DNA of 64,000 nt, from positions 20,690 through 84,689 of the forward strand of contig NZ_JBEZFP010000023.1 in NCBI RefSeq assembly GCF_040649515.1, written 5' to 3'. Under the pieces are notes generated by a model. The model was not told the DNA's origin, did no database searches, and was given only the letters and a program-made list of their open reading frames with translations. The DNA is from Yinghuangia elevatio (GTDB lineage: Bacteria > Actinomycetota > Actinomycetes > Streptomycetales > Streptomycetaceae). How positions within the stretch are numbered: the first letter of the stretch is position 1; each line of letters opens with the position of its first letter. Below are positions 44,352-53,633 of the stretch, in pieces. A program made the position numbers and the translations under genes.

Positions 44352-44834
44352 CTATTCGACGCGGCGGTCGTGGTTGTCGTCGCCGGCGATGTGGATGTCG
44401 TCGACGGCGATGTTGACCTCGACGACCTCCAAGCCGGTCATATCCTCAAGGCCCTCGATGACGTTGAGGCGTACGCGCTCGGCGAGTTCGGCGATGGCGA
44501 CGCCGTAGTCGACCACCAGGGCCAAGTCGACGGCGCACTGCTTCTCGCCGACCTCGACGCTGACGCCCTGCGCGATGTTGGCCTTCGCGCCGGGGATGCG
44601 CTCACGCACGGCGCCCAGCGCGCGGGCGGTCCCGCGTCCCAGCGCGTACACGCCGGGCGTGCCCCGGGCCGCGAGACCGGCGATCTTGGCGACGACGCCG
44701 TCCGCGATGGCGGTACGGCCCCGGTACGCCGCGGCCGCGAGTGGCTCCCCGGGTACAACGGCCGCCGTCTGCGACGGCACTGCCACCGCAGCTGTCTCCC
44801 GCGCGGGTTGCGTGCCGGTGTTCGTGTCCGCCAT
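44352..44834 (-). CDS. Asp23/Gls24-family envelope stress protein
   Basis: 160 aa. Core: GRTAIADGVVAKIAGLAARGTPGVYALG, ISVEV-type strand (VSVEVGEKQCAVDLALVVDYG), and IAELAERVRLNVIEGLEDMTGLEVVEVNI, which define the Asp23 (DUF322) family. The N-terminal 40 residues are low-complexity. In actinobacteria these proteins accompany membrane-stress genes such as AmaP. No partner gene is adjacent here. Confidence 0.88.
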   Translation of the reverse strand: MADTNTGTQPARETAAVAVPSQTAAVVPGEPLAAAAYRGRTAIADGVVAKIAGLAARGTPGVYALGRGTARALGAVRERIPGAKANIAQGVSVEVGEKQCAVDLALVVDYGVAIAELAERVRLNVIEGLEDMTGLEVVEVNIAVDDIHIAGDDNHDRRVE

Positions 44835-45161
44835 CGCCGTGCCTGCCTTTCCTCGCCGCTCCGGCCGCGACCCTTTTCGGCCGCCACCGGGCAGGGCCGC
44901 TGGTGCTGTCGATCCATTCCCTGCCCTGCTGTCGACGGCACATGCACGCGAATTGGGTGTGTTCGCCTACCGGCTGCCGGGTAGAGGGCGGGACACGGAC
45001 AGGTCAGAACAGGACAGACCACAGCAAGGAGCGCCACGGCAGGCCATGCGACCGGCAGCCTTCGCCCGGCACCCGCACGACACCGCAGGACACAGCGCGG
45101 GCGCAGTACGGCGACGGCACCAGGCGGTGGCGCGGGGAACAACGCGAGGTGGTGCGCGGAC

Positions 45162-45650
45162 ATGGACACGATGCGCAGCGGAACCCGTCCAGGAACAAGC
45201 ACAGTCACCCGGGCAGGGGCAGCCGTAGCACAGGCAAGACGGCCGGTGGCGGTGAGTGCGACGTACCCGTGCGACGACGACCGGATCGCCCGCGCGCGGG
45301 CGGCGACGCGGGAGTTCTTGGCCCGCACCGCGACGGTGTTCCCGGGTACGGTCTCCCGCCACGCCGAGGAGGCGGCGCAACTGGTCGTCAGCGAGTTGGT
45401 GACCAACGCGCGCAAGTACGCCCCCGGTCCCAGCCACCTGACCCTGACCCGCACCGCAGAAGCGGTGCACGTCACGGTCGAGGACACCAGCCCGCACCTG
45501 CCGCGACCGCACGGCACCGACCCGTTGCGGCCCGGGCAGCACGGCCTCGAAATCGTCGTGGCGCTGTGCCGCGCACTCGACGTACGCCGCGCCGCGGCAG
45601 GCAAACGCGTCACCGCCGTACTCGACCTCACCCAGCCCCGCGCCGCATGA
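45162..45650 (+). CDS. ATP-binding anti-sigma-type (RsbW/HATPase) protein
   Basis: 162 aa. GHKL ATPase fold: EEAAQLVVSELVTNARKYAPG (N-box with the Mg-binding Asn), VTVEDTSPHLP (G1 box) and GQHGLEIVVALCRAL (G2 box). One of the many small ATP-binding regulators in Streptomyces-like genomes that may bind a sigma or anti-sigma antagonist. GAGGTGG precedes the ATG. The 327-bp gap from the divergent Asp23 gene holds no gene. Confidence 0.8.
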   Translation: MDTMRSGTRPGTSTVTRAGAAVAQARRPVAVSATYPCDDDRIARARAATREFLARTATVFPGTVSRHAEEAAQLVVSELVTNARKYAPGPSHLTLTRTAEAVHVTVEDTSPHLPRPHGTDPLRPGQHGLEIVVALCRALDVRRAAAGKRVTAVLDLTQPRAA

Positions 45651-45810
45651 ACACGCCACCACCCGTGGACCCGACCGCCACAACCCGGTAGCCGAACCCA
45701 CGCGCGCGCGTCGCGTCTCCGGCAAACACCTTGCAAACCAACGGCGTTCACCCCTGCCCCCGGGCTACGGCCGGGATGATCCGTGCGTCAGGCGCCGCCC
45801 CGTCCGTCGG

Positions 45811-46050
45811 TCAGGCGCCTGCCCCGCTCCCGCCCTGGGTGGCCGCCCCGGACTCGGCGAGCAGGTGGACGACGCCGGCGGAGTTCCTGATCCAATGGGC
45901 CCTGGTATCGAGGTCGGTCAGGGGTTCGACCTCGTCACACGGATGGATGCCGATGTCGGCCATGGCGATCGTCGCCGCGTCCAGGTCGTCGGCGTGGAGT
46001 TGAAGCCACAGGTCGGGTAGGGGTGGCGGCCGGTCGGTTCGTCGAACTGA
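45811..46050 (-). pseudogene. Remnant of a VOC (glyoxalase/bleomycin-resistance) family gene
   Basis: Reading leftwards, the frame ending at TGA 45811-45813 encodes PDLWLQLHADDLDAATIAMA, then IGIHPCDEVEPLTD and HWIRNSAGVVHLLAES. This is the C-terminal half of a VOC-fold protein (the DDLDAA helix and the RNSAGVVHLLAES strand). No start codon is available before an in-frame TGA just upstream, and the N-terminal half cannot be found in any frame. Interpreted as a decayed fragment. The remainder of 45651-46237 holds no gene. Confidence 0.55.
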
Positions 46051-46237
46051 TCACACCCGCGTCGTCGAACCGGCCGAACGGCGCCGTCGCGGGGGGCCGC
46101 CCAGGCTGTCGGCGACCGCGCCGACAGCTGCCGCCGGACCGGGCGTCCTGACGTTGGCTGTTCGTCCCTACGAGGTCCTGCTGCGCACCCGACGGCGCCG
46201 GCCTGGCAGGGTCCAGGCCGGCGGACGGGCGAGCGCA

Positions 46238-46843
46238 TCACGCAGGTACGGCGAGCGGCGGGTGGTCGAGCACGCGGGGCTTGTACTCGACCAACTGGAT
46301 GCGGCCGTCGAAGGTGCGGTGGTCGATCATCTCGAGGGCAACGTCCGGATAGCCGTCGTAGATGCGTTCCTCGCCCGTGGCCCCGGTGATCACCGGGAAC
46401 ATCACGACCCGGAAGCGGTCGACGAGTCCGGCGCGCAGCAGTGACCGGGACAGGCTGAGGCTGCCGATCGTGCTGAGGAGCCCCGAGCCATTCGACTTCA
46501 GGGCGCGGACCGCCTCGACGGCGTCGTCGCGGACGAGCGTGGAGTTGGCCCACGTCAGCGGCTCCTCGAGTGAGGAGGAGAAGACCACCTTGGACGCCTG
46601 CGTGAGCTCGTCCACGGATGCCTCTTCTTCGGGCCTGAAGTCGTCTTGGCCATCCGGGACCTCGCCCGCGGCGAAGCCCGACATCAGGCGGTAGGTGTTG
46701 GCTCCCATCAGGTAGGTGACCTCCGGCTGCTCACCGAGCCATGCGAGGTACTCCGGGCCCTCAAGGCCCCAGAACCCGGGCCACCCCTCTCCCGATGCGT
46801 AGCCGTCGAGGGAGGTGATGAAGTCGACGAGAAGCTCCGACAT
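46238..46843 (-). CDS. Dihydrofolate reductase-fold (RibD C-terminal-like) protein
   Basis: 201 aa. Begins LLVDFITSLDGYASG, with YLMGANTYRLM, KVVFSSSLEEPLTWANSTLV and GSLSLSRSLLRAGLVDRFRVVMFPVITG, the order of the RibD_C/DHFR-like family, which bind NADPH. The substrate is not known for this clade. AAAGGAC before the ATG. Lies just upstream of an unrelated HD-domain gene on the same strand. Confidence 0.82.
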   Translation of the reverse strand: MSELLVDFITSLDGYASGEGWPGFWGLEGPEYLAWLGEQPEVTYLMGANTYRLMSGFAAGEVPDGQDDFRPEEEASVDELTQASKVVFSSSLEEPLTWANSTLVRDDAVEAVRALKSNGSGLLSTIGSLSLSRSLLRAGLVDRFRVVMFPVITGATGEERIYDGYPDVALEMIDHRTFDGRIQLVEYKPRVLDHPPLAVPA

Positions 46844-47062
46844 GGCGGCGTCCTTTCCTAGAGTGTCACCAGCTTGGACCGGTCAGGAGCGCCAAACTCA
46901 TCGGCAGCGCCGAGGTGCGGTGAGAAAAACCCGGCACGCTTCAATACGAACGAACCGGACTCGGCAACGCCCCCACCAGCGCCGCCGGCACCGGGTCGTG
47001 GTCAGGAGTTCCGGGCCGCGTCCGCGCGTACCCGGGAGGGTTCGGCGGTTCAACCCGTGCCC

Positions 47063-47815
47063 TCACAGGAAGTTGTTGGGCCAGATGAGTGTGCGCCACA
47101 TGTGGGCGGCGGGGCTGTTGTCGAAGCCGAGGCCTTCGGCGGGTTGGTGGAAGTGGCGGCCGATGACGTCTTCGAAGTCGCCGATGTCCAGCCGCGGGGC
47201 GGCCCCGTCGAAGGTGTAGACGTCGTTCACGGTGACCAGCCGCGCGGTGGGGTACCAGGGGTGGCTGCGCGCCTTGGCGTAGATGTCGTGCAGGTAGGCC
47301 GGGGGCGTGTACGAGGGCCCGAAGAATCGCAGGTAGGCCTCGGGATACTCGTAGCCTGCGGCTTCGTCGGGAAAGAACCGCAGGACCTCGTGGTGGCGGA
47401 TGGCCCAGGCGACCTCGGCGTCGACGTACGGCTCGACCATCTGGGCACCCCAGTGGCCGTGGTGCGCGCGCAGGAGCCCGCCGACGCCCAGGTCGTGGAG
47501 CAGGCAGGTGAGCACGACCGTGTCGCCCATGCCCAGTTCGCGGGCGCGGTGCGCGCTGTGGAGCATGTGCCGGACCGCGAACGGGTCCAGGCGAAGGCGG
47601 TAGAAGTCCGCGAGCGTGGGGCGTTCGGGCATCCGGGGCAGCGCCGGGTTGTCCCCCATCATGAAGACCGCGCCCTCGGGCAGCGAGGCGAGGTTCTCGA
47701 AGTCGCTGCGGTACGCGTCGCTGCCGAGCGTGCCGATGACCGGGGGGACGATGACACGGTGGCCGGTTTGCCGGCTGGGGACGTCCACGAGTTGGACGCT
47801 GCTGTACTCGATCAC
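47063..47815 (-). CDS. HD-domain hydrolase-like protein
   Basis: 250 aa if GTG at 47815 is the start; the frame is open to 48037 but upstream codons look non-coding. HD superfamily signature: His in RHMLHSAHRAREL, TCLLHDLGVGG, IRHHEVLRFF and TVNDVYTFDGA supply His/Asp metal ligands. Resembles cyanamide-hydratase/phosphohydrolase members. Reaction unknown. Divergent from the methyltransferase gene. Confidence 0.7.
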   Translation of the reverse strand: MIEYSSVQLVDVPSRQTGHRVIVPPVIGTLGSDAYRSDFENLASLPEGAVFMMGDNPALPRMPERPTLADFYRLRLDPFAVRHMLHSAHRARELGMGDTVVLTCLLHDLGVGGLLRAHHGHWGAQMVEPYVDAEVAWAIRHHEVLRFFPDEAAGYEYPEAYLRFFGPSYTPPAYLHDIYAKARSHPWYPTARLVTVNDVYTFDGAAPRLDIGDFEDVIGRHFHQPAEGLGFDNSPAAHMWRTLIWPNNFL

Positions 47816-48085
47816 GGTTGGCGGTTCTCGTTCCTTCTGCCGGGCTGCCTGGCCGGGGTTCCGTATCCTGTCCGAGTCCACCGGACCGGCCATCCGGTTG
47901 GTCCCGGTAGTCGTAACGCCCGCACACGACGCAACTCCACGGTCCGGCGACCGGGTCCACCCGAACGGCGCAGAAAGCGGCAGCATCGAGACCGGGCGCG
48001 CGTACCTGCCGTTGTCGACGACGAGGTGAGACCTCACGGTCGTGTCTCAGAACATGCGCCCTGACGCGGCGCTACCGTCACGAGG

Positions 48086-48886
48086 GTGACACGAACCAAT
48101 GCCGACCGGCGGTGGTCCGAGTCCATGCCGGCGGCCTACGAGCAGTACCTCGTGCCGGTGGTCTTCCGGCCCTTCGCCGAGGACCTGACCGCCCGGGCGG
48201 CGGCACTCCGCCCTGGGCGGGTCCTCGAACTTGCCGCGGGGACCGGCGTGTTGACGTCGAGCTTGCTCGCAGCGGCCCCCTGGGCCGAGGTGACGGCCAC
48301 CGACCTGAACGAGGCCATGGTCGCTTTCGGCTCGGACCGGGCCCCGGACGCGGTGTGGCGGCAGGCCGACGCACAGCGGCTGCCGTTCCCGGACGGCGGC
48401 TTCGACCTGGTGGTCTGCCAGTTCGGCGTGATGTTCTTTCCCGACCGCATCGAGGCATTCACCGAGGTGCACCGGGTGTTGGCCCCGGGCGGCCGGTTCC
48501 TGTTCAACACCTGGGGTCCGCTCGGGACGCACTCCTTCGAAGTCGCGCTACAGGCCGGGCTGGAGCGGGCCTTCCCGGCCGACCCGCCGCGGTTCTTCGC
48601 GACGGTTCCGCACGGCTACTCCGACCCGTCTGTCGTGGCCGCCGATCTGGCCGCCGCCGGCTTCACCGTCGAGGACGAGCAGGAGCTGACGCTTCAGGGC
48701 CAGGCCGCGTCGACCGCCGACCTTGCCATCGGGTACCTCACCGGGACCCCGGTGCGCATGGCTGTCGAGGAACGCGGCGGCGGACCGGCCGTCAAGGCCA
48801 CCGTCGTCGAGGAGATGACAGCCCGTCTGGGCCCGGGGCCGGTCACCGCCCCGATGACGGCGTACGTCTTCCGCGCCGCAGCCTGA
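48086..48886 (+). CDS. SAM-dependent class I methyltransferase
   Basis: 266 aa. Motif I VLELAAGTGVLTSSL, motif II ATDLNEAMV, and GFDLVVCQFGVMFFPDR followed by VHRVLAPGGRFLFNTWG (post-II/III) mark a UbiE-like Methyltransf_11/25 protein. Substrate not readable. GTG start at 48086 has a weak site; ATG at 48125 is an alternative. Confidence 0.82.
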   Translation: MTRTNADRRWSESMPAAYEQYLVPVVFRPFAEDLTARAAALRPGRVLELAAGTGVLTSSLLAAAPWAEVTATDLNEAMVAFGSDRAPDAVWRQADAQRLPFPDGGFDLVVCQFGVMFFPDRIEAFTEVHRVLAPGGRFLFNTWGPLGTHSFEVALQAGLERAFPADPPRFFATVPHGYSDPSVVAADLAAAGFTVEDEQELTLQGQAASTADLAIGYLTGTPVRMAVEERGGGPAVKATVVEEMTARLGPGPVTAPMTAYVFRAAA

Positions 48887-48899
48887 ACGCCGGACGCAT

Positions 48900-49785
48900 C
48901 GACAGACCGCTGATTAGGGGCATGACCACCGACCTGTCCGCAGGTCGGAAGGCTCTTCGTAATGTGGATGTGGCGATCGGTGCCGCGGGACGGCCAGGCC
49001 GGGACAACCGAAGGACGCACGTGATCGACACCGGCGACATAGGCGTCTTCCTCGGCTTGGACGTCGGGGAGAGCGAACACCACGCCACCGCCGTCGCCCC
49101 GGCCGGGAAGAAGGCCTTCGACAAGCGCCTGCCGAACAGCGAACCCAAACTCCGCGAAGTCTTCGCCAAACTCAAGGCCAAGCACGGCACCGTGCTCGTG
49201 GTGGTCGATCAGCCCGCCTCGATCGGTGCCCTTCCTATCGCGGTCGCCCGCGACATGGGCTGCGAAGTCGCCTATCTCCCAGGCCTGACGATGCGGCGGA
49301 TGGCCGACCTCTATCCCGGCGAGGCCAAGACCGACGCCCGCGACGCCTTCGTCATCGCGGACGCGTCCCGCTCGATGCCGAACACCCTGCGGTCGATCGA
49401 ACTCGCCGACGAGACTATTGCCGAACTGCAGATGATCGTCGGCTTCGACGACGACCTGGCCGGCGAGGCCACCCGCGTCAGCAACCGCCTTCGCGGCCTG
49501 CTCGCCCAGATCCACCCGCACCTTGAACGCGTGCTGGGCCCGCGAATCCAGCACCCCGCCGTCCTCACTCTGCTGGAGCGGTTCGGCTCCCCCACCCAGA
49601 TCCGCAAGGCAGGCCGGCGACGGCTCGTCACGCTGATGCGGCCGAAGGCCCCACAGATGGCCGAGCGGCTGGTCGAGGACATCTTCACCGCCCTGGACGA
49701 ACAGACCGTCGTCGTCCCGGGCACGGACGCGGCCGCCCTGATCGTCCCGAGCCTGGCCGGACCCGGTGTCTGCGCTGGTGAGCGC
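48900..49785 (+). mobile_element. 3'-truncated IS110-family insertion sequence
   Basis: Contains the 5' flank and about 250 codons of an IS110 transposase and stops abruptly close to the 3' end of the MFS gene on the other strand. IS110 elements have no long terminal inverted repeats, and the right end is missing, so outer limits are approximate. Confidence 0.7.
49021..49780 (+). pseudogene. Truncated IS110-family transposase
   Basis: GTG start with GAAGGAC upstream. The DEDD transposase domain is visible: VFLGLDVGESEHHATAVAP (first catalytic Asp), VVVDQPASIGALPIAVAR, YLPGLTMRRMADLYPGEAKT (linked to the Glu/Asp region) and DARDAFVIADASRSMP. After VVVPGTDAAALIVPSLA the similarity ends and the frame runs on into the antisense of the MFS gene. 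The C-terminal Transposase_20 domain with its catalytic Ser is missing, so the element cannot move by itself. Confidence 0.8.
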
Positions 49786-49794
49786 TTCTGGTGG

Positions 49795-51255
49795 TCAGGC
49801 GGCCGCGCGGGGCGGGCGGCGGGCGAAGGTGCCTCCGGCTGCGGCGCACACGACGGCGGCGAATGCCAGTGCCGCCGCGGCTCCCCCGGGCGTGGGGTCG
49901 GTGCCGGCCAAGGCGCCCATCACCGCGACGCCGAGCGTCGCGCCGGTCTGGCGCGCGGCGTTCAGGACGCCGCCCGCGGATCCCGCGGTGCCCTCGGGCG
50001 CCGCGGCGACGACCGCGGCCACCAGTGCGGGCAGCGCGAACGAAATGCCGAAACCGGTCAGGAGCAGCCCGCCGGCGAGCACCGGGTAGGGCGAGGTGGC
50101 CCAGGCCGCGGCGGCGAGGACGAGCCCGCCCACGGTGAGCAGCGCCATCCCGGCCAGAATGGGCAGGCGCGGGCCGGTCCGGGCCACGATGCGCCCGGTC
50201 ACCGGCGGGTTCGCGACGAACGGCAGGGTCAGCGGAAGAAACGCGAGCCCGGTGGCGACCGGACCGAGCGCGTGTTCGTGCCGGAGCAGCAGCGGTAGGA
50301 CGAACAGGTCGCCCGCAAGGGTGAAGTTCACCGCGGCACCGACCCCGAGTCCGGCCCGAACCCCGCGGCTGCGCAGCAGGCCACCGCCGAGCACCGGCGC
50401 GGTACTGCGGCGTTCCAGCCGCCTGAACACCGCGACCGCAGGCACCGTCAGCACACCCGACGCCGCGGCGTGGCCCCAGGCCGCCGAGCCCGCGGCGATC
50501 ACCGCGTCGGTCGGCACGGCGAGCACAAGGCATGCGGCGCCCTGCGCCCACCAGTCGATCCGCTGTCGGCCCCGCGGGCAGACCACCGCAGGACCCACGA
50601 CCGTCAGCAGGACGACGGCGGCGATCGGTGCGTTCACGACGAAAATGGCGCGCCAGCCGCCGAGTTCCACGAGCAGCCCGCCCGCGACGGGACCGGCCGC
50701 GACCGCCGCGCCGCTGATCGCCGCCCACGCCGCGACGGCCCGGGTGCGCTCGCCCGGATCCGGGTAGAGGCGCGCCACCAGGGCCAGCGACGCCGGTACG
50801 ACGGCAGCCGCCGCCACCCCGAGGAGTGCCCGCGCGGCAATGAGCGTGCCCAGGCCGGGCGCTGCGGCGCAGGCCAGCGAGACCAGACCGAACGCGGCGG
50901 TACCGGCCTTGAAGACACGGTGCGCGCCGTACCGGTCGGCGACCGCGCCCGCGGACAGCAGCAGGGCGGCGAACAGCACGGTGTACGCGGTCGTCGCCCA
51001 TTGCAGGCCGCTCGTCGACGCGCCGAGCGACGCCGCGAGGTCGGGCTCGGCGACGGACAGCACCGTGAGGTCGAGCAGCACCATGAAGTAGCCGAGCGAG
51101 ATGCCGACGAGTTTGAGGAAGCGGCGGCGGCTCGCCCGGCGCCCGGCGGCGGCCGCGTCGGGACGGTCGGCGTCAGAACGGCCGGCAGCAGGACGATCGG
51201 CAGCGGCGTTCCGCGGGTGTGCGGGCACGGCGGCAGGGGGTGGGACTTCGGTCAT
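49795..51255 (-). CDS. MFS efflux transporter, DHA2 (14-helix, EmrB/QacA-like)
   Basis: 486 aa from the ATG at 51255, with GGAAGAG upstream. A 50-residue Ala/Arg-rich cytoplasmic lead precedes the first helix. MVLLDLTVLSVAEPDLAASL (motif D1), LLSAGAVADRYGAHRVFKAG (motif A) and AISGAAVAAGPVAGGLLVE (motif C) mark drug:H+ antiporters of the DHA2 group. Divergent from a LysR-type regulator with a dyad between them, suggesting LysR control. The gene ends 10-15 bp from the IS110 remnant, but its last helix and tail look intact. Confidence 0.87.
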   Translation of the reverse strand: MTEVPPPAAVPAHPRNAAADRPAAGRSDADRPDAAAAGRRASRRRFLKLVGISLGYFMVLLDLTVLSVAEPDLAASLGASTSGLQWATTAYTVLFAALLLSAGAVADRYGAHRVFKAGTAAFGLVSLACAAAPGLGTLIAARALLGVAAAAVVPASLALVARLYPDPGERTRAVAAWAAISGAAVAAGPVAGGLLVELGGWRAIFVVNAPIAAVVLLTVVGPAVVCPRGRQRIDWWAQGAACLVLAVPTDAVIAAGSAAWGHAAASGVLTVPAVAVFRRLERRSTAPVLGGGLLRSRGVRAGLGVGAAVNFTLAGDLFVLPLLLRHEHALGPVATGLAFLPLTLPFVANPPVTGRIVARTGPRLPILAGMALLTVGGLVLAAAAWATSPYPVLAGGLLLTGFGISFALPALVAAVVAAAPEGTAGSAGGVLNAARQTGATLGVAVMGALAGTDPTPGGAAAALAFAAVVCAAAGGTFARRPPRAAA

Positions 51256-51310
51256 GTGCGGCACTCTTCCGCCGGGCCAACCGGGGTTCCACCGGGGAAT
51301 CCGCACGCTC

Positions 51311-51329
51311 CGTTCGGAATTTCCGAACG
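51311..51329. promoter_or_regulatory. LysR-type operator between MFS and lysR genes
   Basis: CGTTCGGAA-T-TTCCGAACG, a perfect 9-1-9 inverted repeat containing a T-N11-A box, placed 24 bases before the LysR start and 56 bases before the MFS start. Confidence 0.7.
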
Positions 51330-51352
51330 CGGACGGCGGGTTGGCATCGAGC

Positions 51353-52258
51353 ATGGAACTGCGCCAGCTCACGACGTTCGAGGCCGTGGTGCGCCACCGT
51401 ACGGTCACGGAGGCCGCGGCCGCCCTCGACCTCGCCCCGTCGACCGTGTCCGAGCACATCCGGGCGCTCGAACGTTCGCTGGGCGTGCCGGTATTCGTCC
51501 GCACCGCACGCGGCATGCGCCTGACTGCCGCCGGCGAGACCCTGACCGGTTGGGCGCGGCGCCTGCTCGACCAGGCCGAACAGGCCCGCCGTGAAGTCGC
51601 CGACGCCCGGCATGTCCTGCGGCTCGGCGCGCTCGAGACGATCGCCGCGTCGCATGCGCCGAGCGTCCTGACCCGGATCGCCGCCCGTGACCCGGGCCTC
51701 GCCGTGGACGTGCGCCCGTCCCGCAGCCGCGACGAACTCATGGCGGACGTGGTCGGCGGAGAACTGGACGCGGCACTGGTCCTGGACACCGGGGAAGCCC
51801 TCGGCGGCCTCGGCTTCGCACCACCCGCCGACGCGCTGTCGTTCGCCGACGTCGAGCCCGTGCCGCTGGCGCTGGTCGCCGCCCCCGGGCACCCGCTGCG
51901 GGACGCGGCCGTCCTGACCGTCGAGGACCTTCGCCGACGCGGTGAACGGCTGCTGACGAACGTCCCGAACTGCTCGTTCCTCCTGGCCGCCGACCGGCTC
52001 TTGGGCCCGGCACTTACACGCGTCCGGGCCGAGGGGGTGCCTGTCATGCGGGCCTGGGCGGAACAGGGCGTCGGCATCGCCCTCCTGCCCGAATTCGCGG
52101 TCACTCAGTCCCTGCGCACCGGGACCCTGATCCGGCTCGCGCTCCCCGCACCGCCCCTCCAGTTGCGTCTGGTCTGGCGGCGCGGGGAAGAAGTACGGGC
52201 GGACGTGCGCGGGATGCTGTACGCGGTCGCGGCGTCGGCCCTCGGCAACGGCGCCTGA
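51353..52258 (+). CDS. LysR-family transcriptional regulator
   Basis: 301 aa. N-terminal helix-turn-helix MELRQLTTFEAVVRHRTVTE then AALDLAPSTVSEHIRALERSLG, and a type 2 periplasmic effector domain (VLRLGALETIAASHAPSVL; GELDAALVLDTGEA; WAEQGVGIALLPEF). Likely controls the divergent MFS pump and itself through the dyad between them. Effector unknown. Confidence 0.88.
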   Translation: MELRQLTTFEAVVRHRTVTEAAAALDLAPSTVSEHIRALERSLGVPVFVRTARGMRLTAAGETLTGWARRLLDQAEQARREVADARHVLRLGALETIAASHAPSVLTRIAARDPGLAVDVRPSRSRDELMADVVGGELDAALVLDTGEALGGLGFAPPADALSFADVEPVPLALVAAPGHPLRDAAVLTVEDLRRRGERLLTNVPNCSFLLAADRLLGPALTRVRAEGVPVMRAWAEQGVGIALLPEFAVTQSLRTGTLIRLALPAPPLQLRLVWRRGEEVRADVRGMLYAVAASALGNGA

Positions 52259-52691
52259 GCGGCGTTGCGACGGCCGCCCCGGCGCGCCCGACTCGCTCTT
52301 CCGTACGCACTCGACGTGCCCGGGCGCCGGGGCGGTCGGGGTCGGGCCGGGTACGTCGGCGACGCGGTCCGCGCAGCAGAGGGCGGCGGCCGGGTCTGGG
52401 TCGAGGAACAGTTCGCCGACGGACACAGGTGTTCCAGGTCATGGAGACGACCGATGGGCGGCGGTCACGATGCTCGGCGCCGACGCGGAGCGCAGCCCTT
52501 CCCGTTCGCGGCATCTGCCTGCTTCTCCGGGCTCGGCACCGGGGGGCCGTGGGCTGGCGGCGCGGGGCGGGAGACGTGGCGGAGTTCCCCGACCGGATGC
52601 GGCGACCGAGTTGGATTTGCGCCACCACACGCTGTGGATGCTCTCGCAACTCCCGCCCCGGCAACGCAATACTCTCGCCGGAGTCGGATCA
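52259..52691. other. Interval of about 430 bp without a supported gene
   Basis: A frame is open from ATG 52470 into the next gene, but its first 74 codons (Arg/Gly/Ser/Pro-rich) lack typical bias or motif. Nothing else visible. Confidence 0.35.
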
Positions 52692-53519
52692 ATGGCGGGG
52701 GATGCCGTGGGACGTGTCGAAGTGATCGAACTCGAGGCCGGCGACGTCGATGGGTTGCGGGCCGCGTTCGCTCGCGTGGGGCACGGGCACGAGACGGTCG
52801 TACGCATGCCCCAGCGCGCCGGTTTCACCCTTGCGGCGCCCTTGCCACCGATCGACGGCCAACTCACGCTTGAGGGCGGCAGCATCGAGCGGGACATATT
52901 CAACGCAGAACGAAACGCGGTGAATCCGGTGCGCTTCGGTCTCCTGCGCGTACGTCGCGGCCGCCTGCGGCTCCGTGGGACCGAGCTGGGGGGTGGCGCC
53001 GCGGACCTGGGGTCGGCGATCCACATCGGTCCGGGCTGTGAGTTGGACGCAGAAGGAGTATTGATCGGGAGCTGCGGCGGAATGCGGCCCGATCGCCCGC
53101 GGGGCAGCGCCGTCTTCGTCGCGGGTGGAGCGTCCGCGACACTGCACCGGACGTTGTTCGCCTACTGCGAGGGCGCGGTCTGGTCCGCCGGCGCATTCGT
53201 GGCGACCAAGACCAGGTTCAAGGAGTGCTCCATCCCGGGAGCCGACCCGCCGGAGTGCGACGTCTACATCGCGGACGGCGCACCGACCCCGCGACTGACC
53301 TCATGCATCTTCGGCCAGTACGCGATCGGCATCAGCTTCCCGGTGACCTCCGGACTGATCCTCACCGACGTCGAGTTCGGCACCGGCTGGTACGCGTTCC
53401 AAGCGCGCGGCGGCGCCAACCCGGCACTGGTCGAAGCCATCAACGCCGAGGGAACCGCCGAAGGGGGAACCGACGTACGCCGCCCTGCCTACACCAAGAC
53501 CTTCCCACCCGTCACGTGA
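52692..53519 (+). CDS. Beta-helix-like protein of unknown function
   Basis: 275 aa if started at ATG 52692 (GGAGTC nine bases upstream); a longer version from 52470 is possible. Successive short strands with turns such as AAPLPPIDGQLTLEGGSIER, RFGLLRVRRGRLRLRGTEL, GVLIGSCGG, GSAVFVAGGASATLHRTLF and DVEFGTGWYAFQARGG suggest a right-handed parallel beta-helix as in pectate-lyase-like proteins. No signal peptide or catalytic motif recognised. Confidence 0.55.
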   Translation: MAGDAVGRVEVIELEAGDVDGLRAAFARVGHGHETVVRMPQRAGFTLAAPLPPIDGQLTLEGGSIERDIFNAERNAVNPVRFGLLRVRRGRLRLRGTELGGGAADLGSAIHIGPGCELDAEGVLIGSCGGMRPDRPRGSAVFVAGGASATLHRTLFAYCEGAVWSAGAFVATKTRFKECSIPGADPPECDVYIADGAPTPRLTSCIFGQYAIGISFPVTSGLILTDVEFGTGWYAFQARGGANPALVEAINAEGTAEGGTDVRRPAYTKTFPPVT

Positions 53520-53633
53520 TGGAGCAGCGGTCCGACGGCGAAGCCGGAAGGGCGCGCTGATCGGATCTAGCAACGGGAGCCGGCAGGGCCGATGAGGACG
53601 TGCCGGAGGTGATCGGGAGGTAGCGTCCTCGGC

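Noticed and set aside
48112..50298. 728-codon fusion of methyltransferase-frame, transposase and beyond
   Set aside because: Out of frame with the methyltransferase; only the IS110 part is meaningful and the end is antisense to the MFS gene.
49795..52104. 769-codon version of the MFS protein
   Set aside because: The first 283 codons are antisense to the lysR gene; ATG 51255 with a ribosome site gives a normal MFS protein.
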